DNA of 64,000 bases from NCBI RefSeq assembly GCF_020382885.2, contig NC_058508.1, forward strand, positions 4,580,055-4,644,054. The letters are read 5' to 3'. This document shows, one piece after another, positions 62,876 through 64,000 of the stretch; the stretch's first letter is position 1, and every line of letters starts with the position of its first letter. Under the pieces are notes generated by a model. The model saw only the letters and a list, made by a program, of their open reading frames with translations, was not told the DNA's origin and made no database searches. The DNA comes from Scatophagus argus. Taxonomy: Eukaryota > Chordata > Actinopteri > Scatophagidae. The position numbers were made by a program, and so were the translations under genes.

Positions 62876-64000
62876 GTGAGACATGCATTACACAATAGCA
62901 TAAACAAATTGTTGCTCCCCCGTTTCTTCACTTCTGTTCTGTTTCTTTCTCTCCAATCATCTGCCTCAAATACAAGTCTGAGCCAAAACTTTACAGGGAA
63001 ACCTGCAAACAGCATATGAAGGACAAGGACAAACAAGTAACCATGATTCAGTGATTTTAAATATCATGGTCCCACAGATATTTTGTAATTCTCATCATTT
63101 TCTAACTTTCTCCTGCGGTACAAATGTAATTATTTATTTATTTTATTTTTTTGTTATGCTCAAAAGATCATCTTGTCCCCATTGAAATTGTAATGTAAGA
63201 AACAAAGCACTTATGACAGCAGACTGTTCATTTGGATAAAGCTATAATTGTAACTATCATGTAGTGGAGTAATTGTTAGCTGTGCTGGAAGCCTTTAACA
63301 TTTGAAATGTCGCTGTGATGAAATGTTGTCCAGTTACCGTCAGCTTATTTGCAAGCAGATAACCTAGGCTGCGAAAAATGTAGTTTGTTAGAAGTTGGTG
63401 GTATAGACTACGTTACACGTGGTTGTTAAAAACTAAGTAGAGGTGGAGGTCACAAACTGGAAACAGGAGCAGGTGTAAGAAGAAGAAAAACAAACAACTG
63501 AAGAGAGCCCTGAAGGATTTCTTTTTTATTTTTTAATGGGCAAGATGTGATTATCCTTTAATGTCAGGTAGTAATCAGTTTAATATCCTGGAAGATATCT
63601 GAAACATCTTCTTCTTATTATTATTGTTCTACATCTTCTTTTTCCTTTTCTCATCTTTGAGTGGAAACGGCTGATTAGTCATATTAGTTAAATATATGTC
63701 AGAACTTACTTGGAAAATGTGTTTCCATCTACCAGTCAGTGCATTGAGTAAGTTTTTTTGTTTCTGTTTTGTTTTTTTCAAATTTTACTGTTTTCATCAA
63801 CCTTTTCTATTCAAAATTCAAAATTTGCATAAATATACTCCTTTGTTAATATGGCTTGTGAAGCAGCTGGAAGCATACAGCAGACAGTCAATTGCAACAA
63901 TTTCATTGTTATGAAGACTGTCCAATGCAGAGTCATGCTCAGTATTAACAGCTGATGTCTCATAAGTGGGGTCATACTGCATTATTGAAAAGAGTAGATA
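62876..64000 (+). other. pih1d1 intron running off the window
   Basis: Begins with GTGAGA after coding exon 8. No exon matching the rest of the PIH1D1 C-terminal domain is visible; the sequence is AT-rich with poly-T stretches. Confidence 0.5.

Overview
The window is vertebrate nuclear DNA, most likely from a teleost fish. The genes are split into many short GT-AG exons, the background is AT-rich, CA/GT microsatellites are frequent, and the repeats (tRNA-derived SINEs ending in GGAT repeats, decayed Tc1-like transposons, non-LTR 3' tails) are types common in fish. No bacterial, CRISPR or phage features are visible. All three genes lie on the + strand. Exons were assembled by eye from splice signals, reading phase and recalled protein families; no search was run.

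Region 1, about 3.7-31.3 kb: a complete carnitine palmitoyltransferase 1 gene. It has a candidate CRE/TATA promoter, a probable 5' UTR exon and 18 coding exons giving 788 residues. Residue signatures and the linked pih1d1 gene point to the CPT1C lineage, yet the acyltransferase and malonyl-CoA-sensing residues are present. Its introns hold a decayed Tc1 transposon and a fragment of a second Tc1-like family.

Region 2, about 35.6-51.2 kb: a gene I do not recognise, assembled as 16 short coding exons (389 residues). It would encode a type I membrane glycoprotein with a signal sequence, a small ectodomain with eight cysteines and four N-glycosylation sites, a mucin-like stalk built on a 24-bp coding repeat, one transmembrane helix and a tail of about 70 residues. 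An ISRE and an NF-kB-like site lie just upstream of the start. An in-frame stop exon with its own AATAAA follows the stalk and could give a form lacking the membrane helix. In human, CPT1C, FLT3LG and PIH1D1 share the 19q13.33 block, so a diverged FLT3LG-type ligand is a positional hypothesis only.

Region 3, about 51.2-56.8 kb: gene-poor, with three SINE copies in both orientations and a duplicated block carrying an identical extra copy of pih1d1 coding exon 2.

Region 4, about 56.8-64 kb: pih1d1, a subunit of the R2TP chaperone complex. An ETS-type promoter and eight coding exons (225 residues) are visible; roughly the last 65 residues lie beyond the window.

The three genes do not form one pathway (fatty-acyl carnitine metabolism, probable cell-surface immune signalling, chaperone assembly). 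They are linked by conserved chromosomal position.
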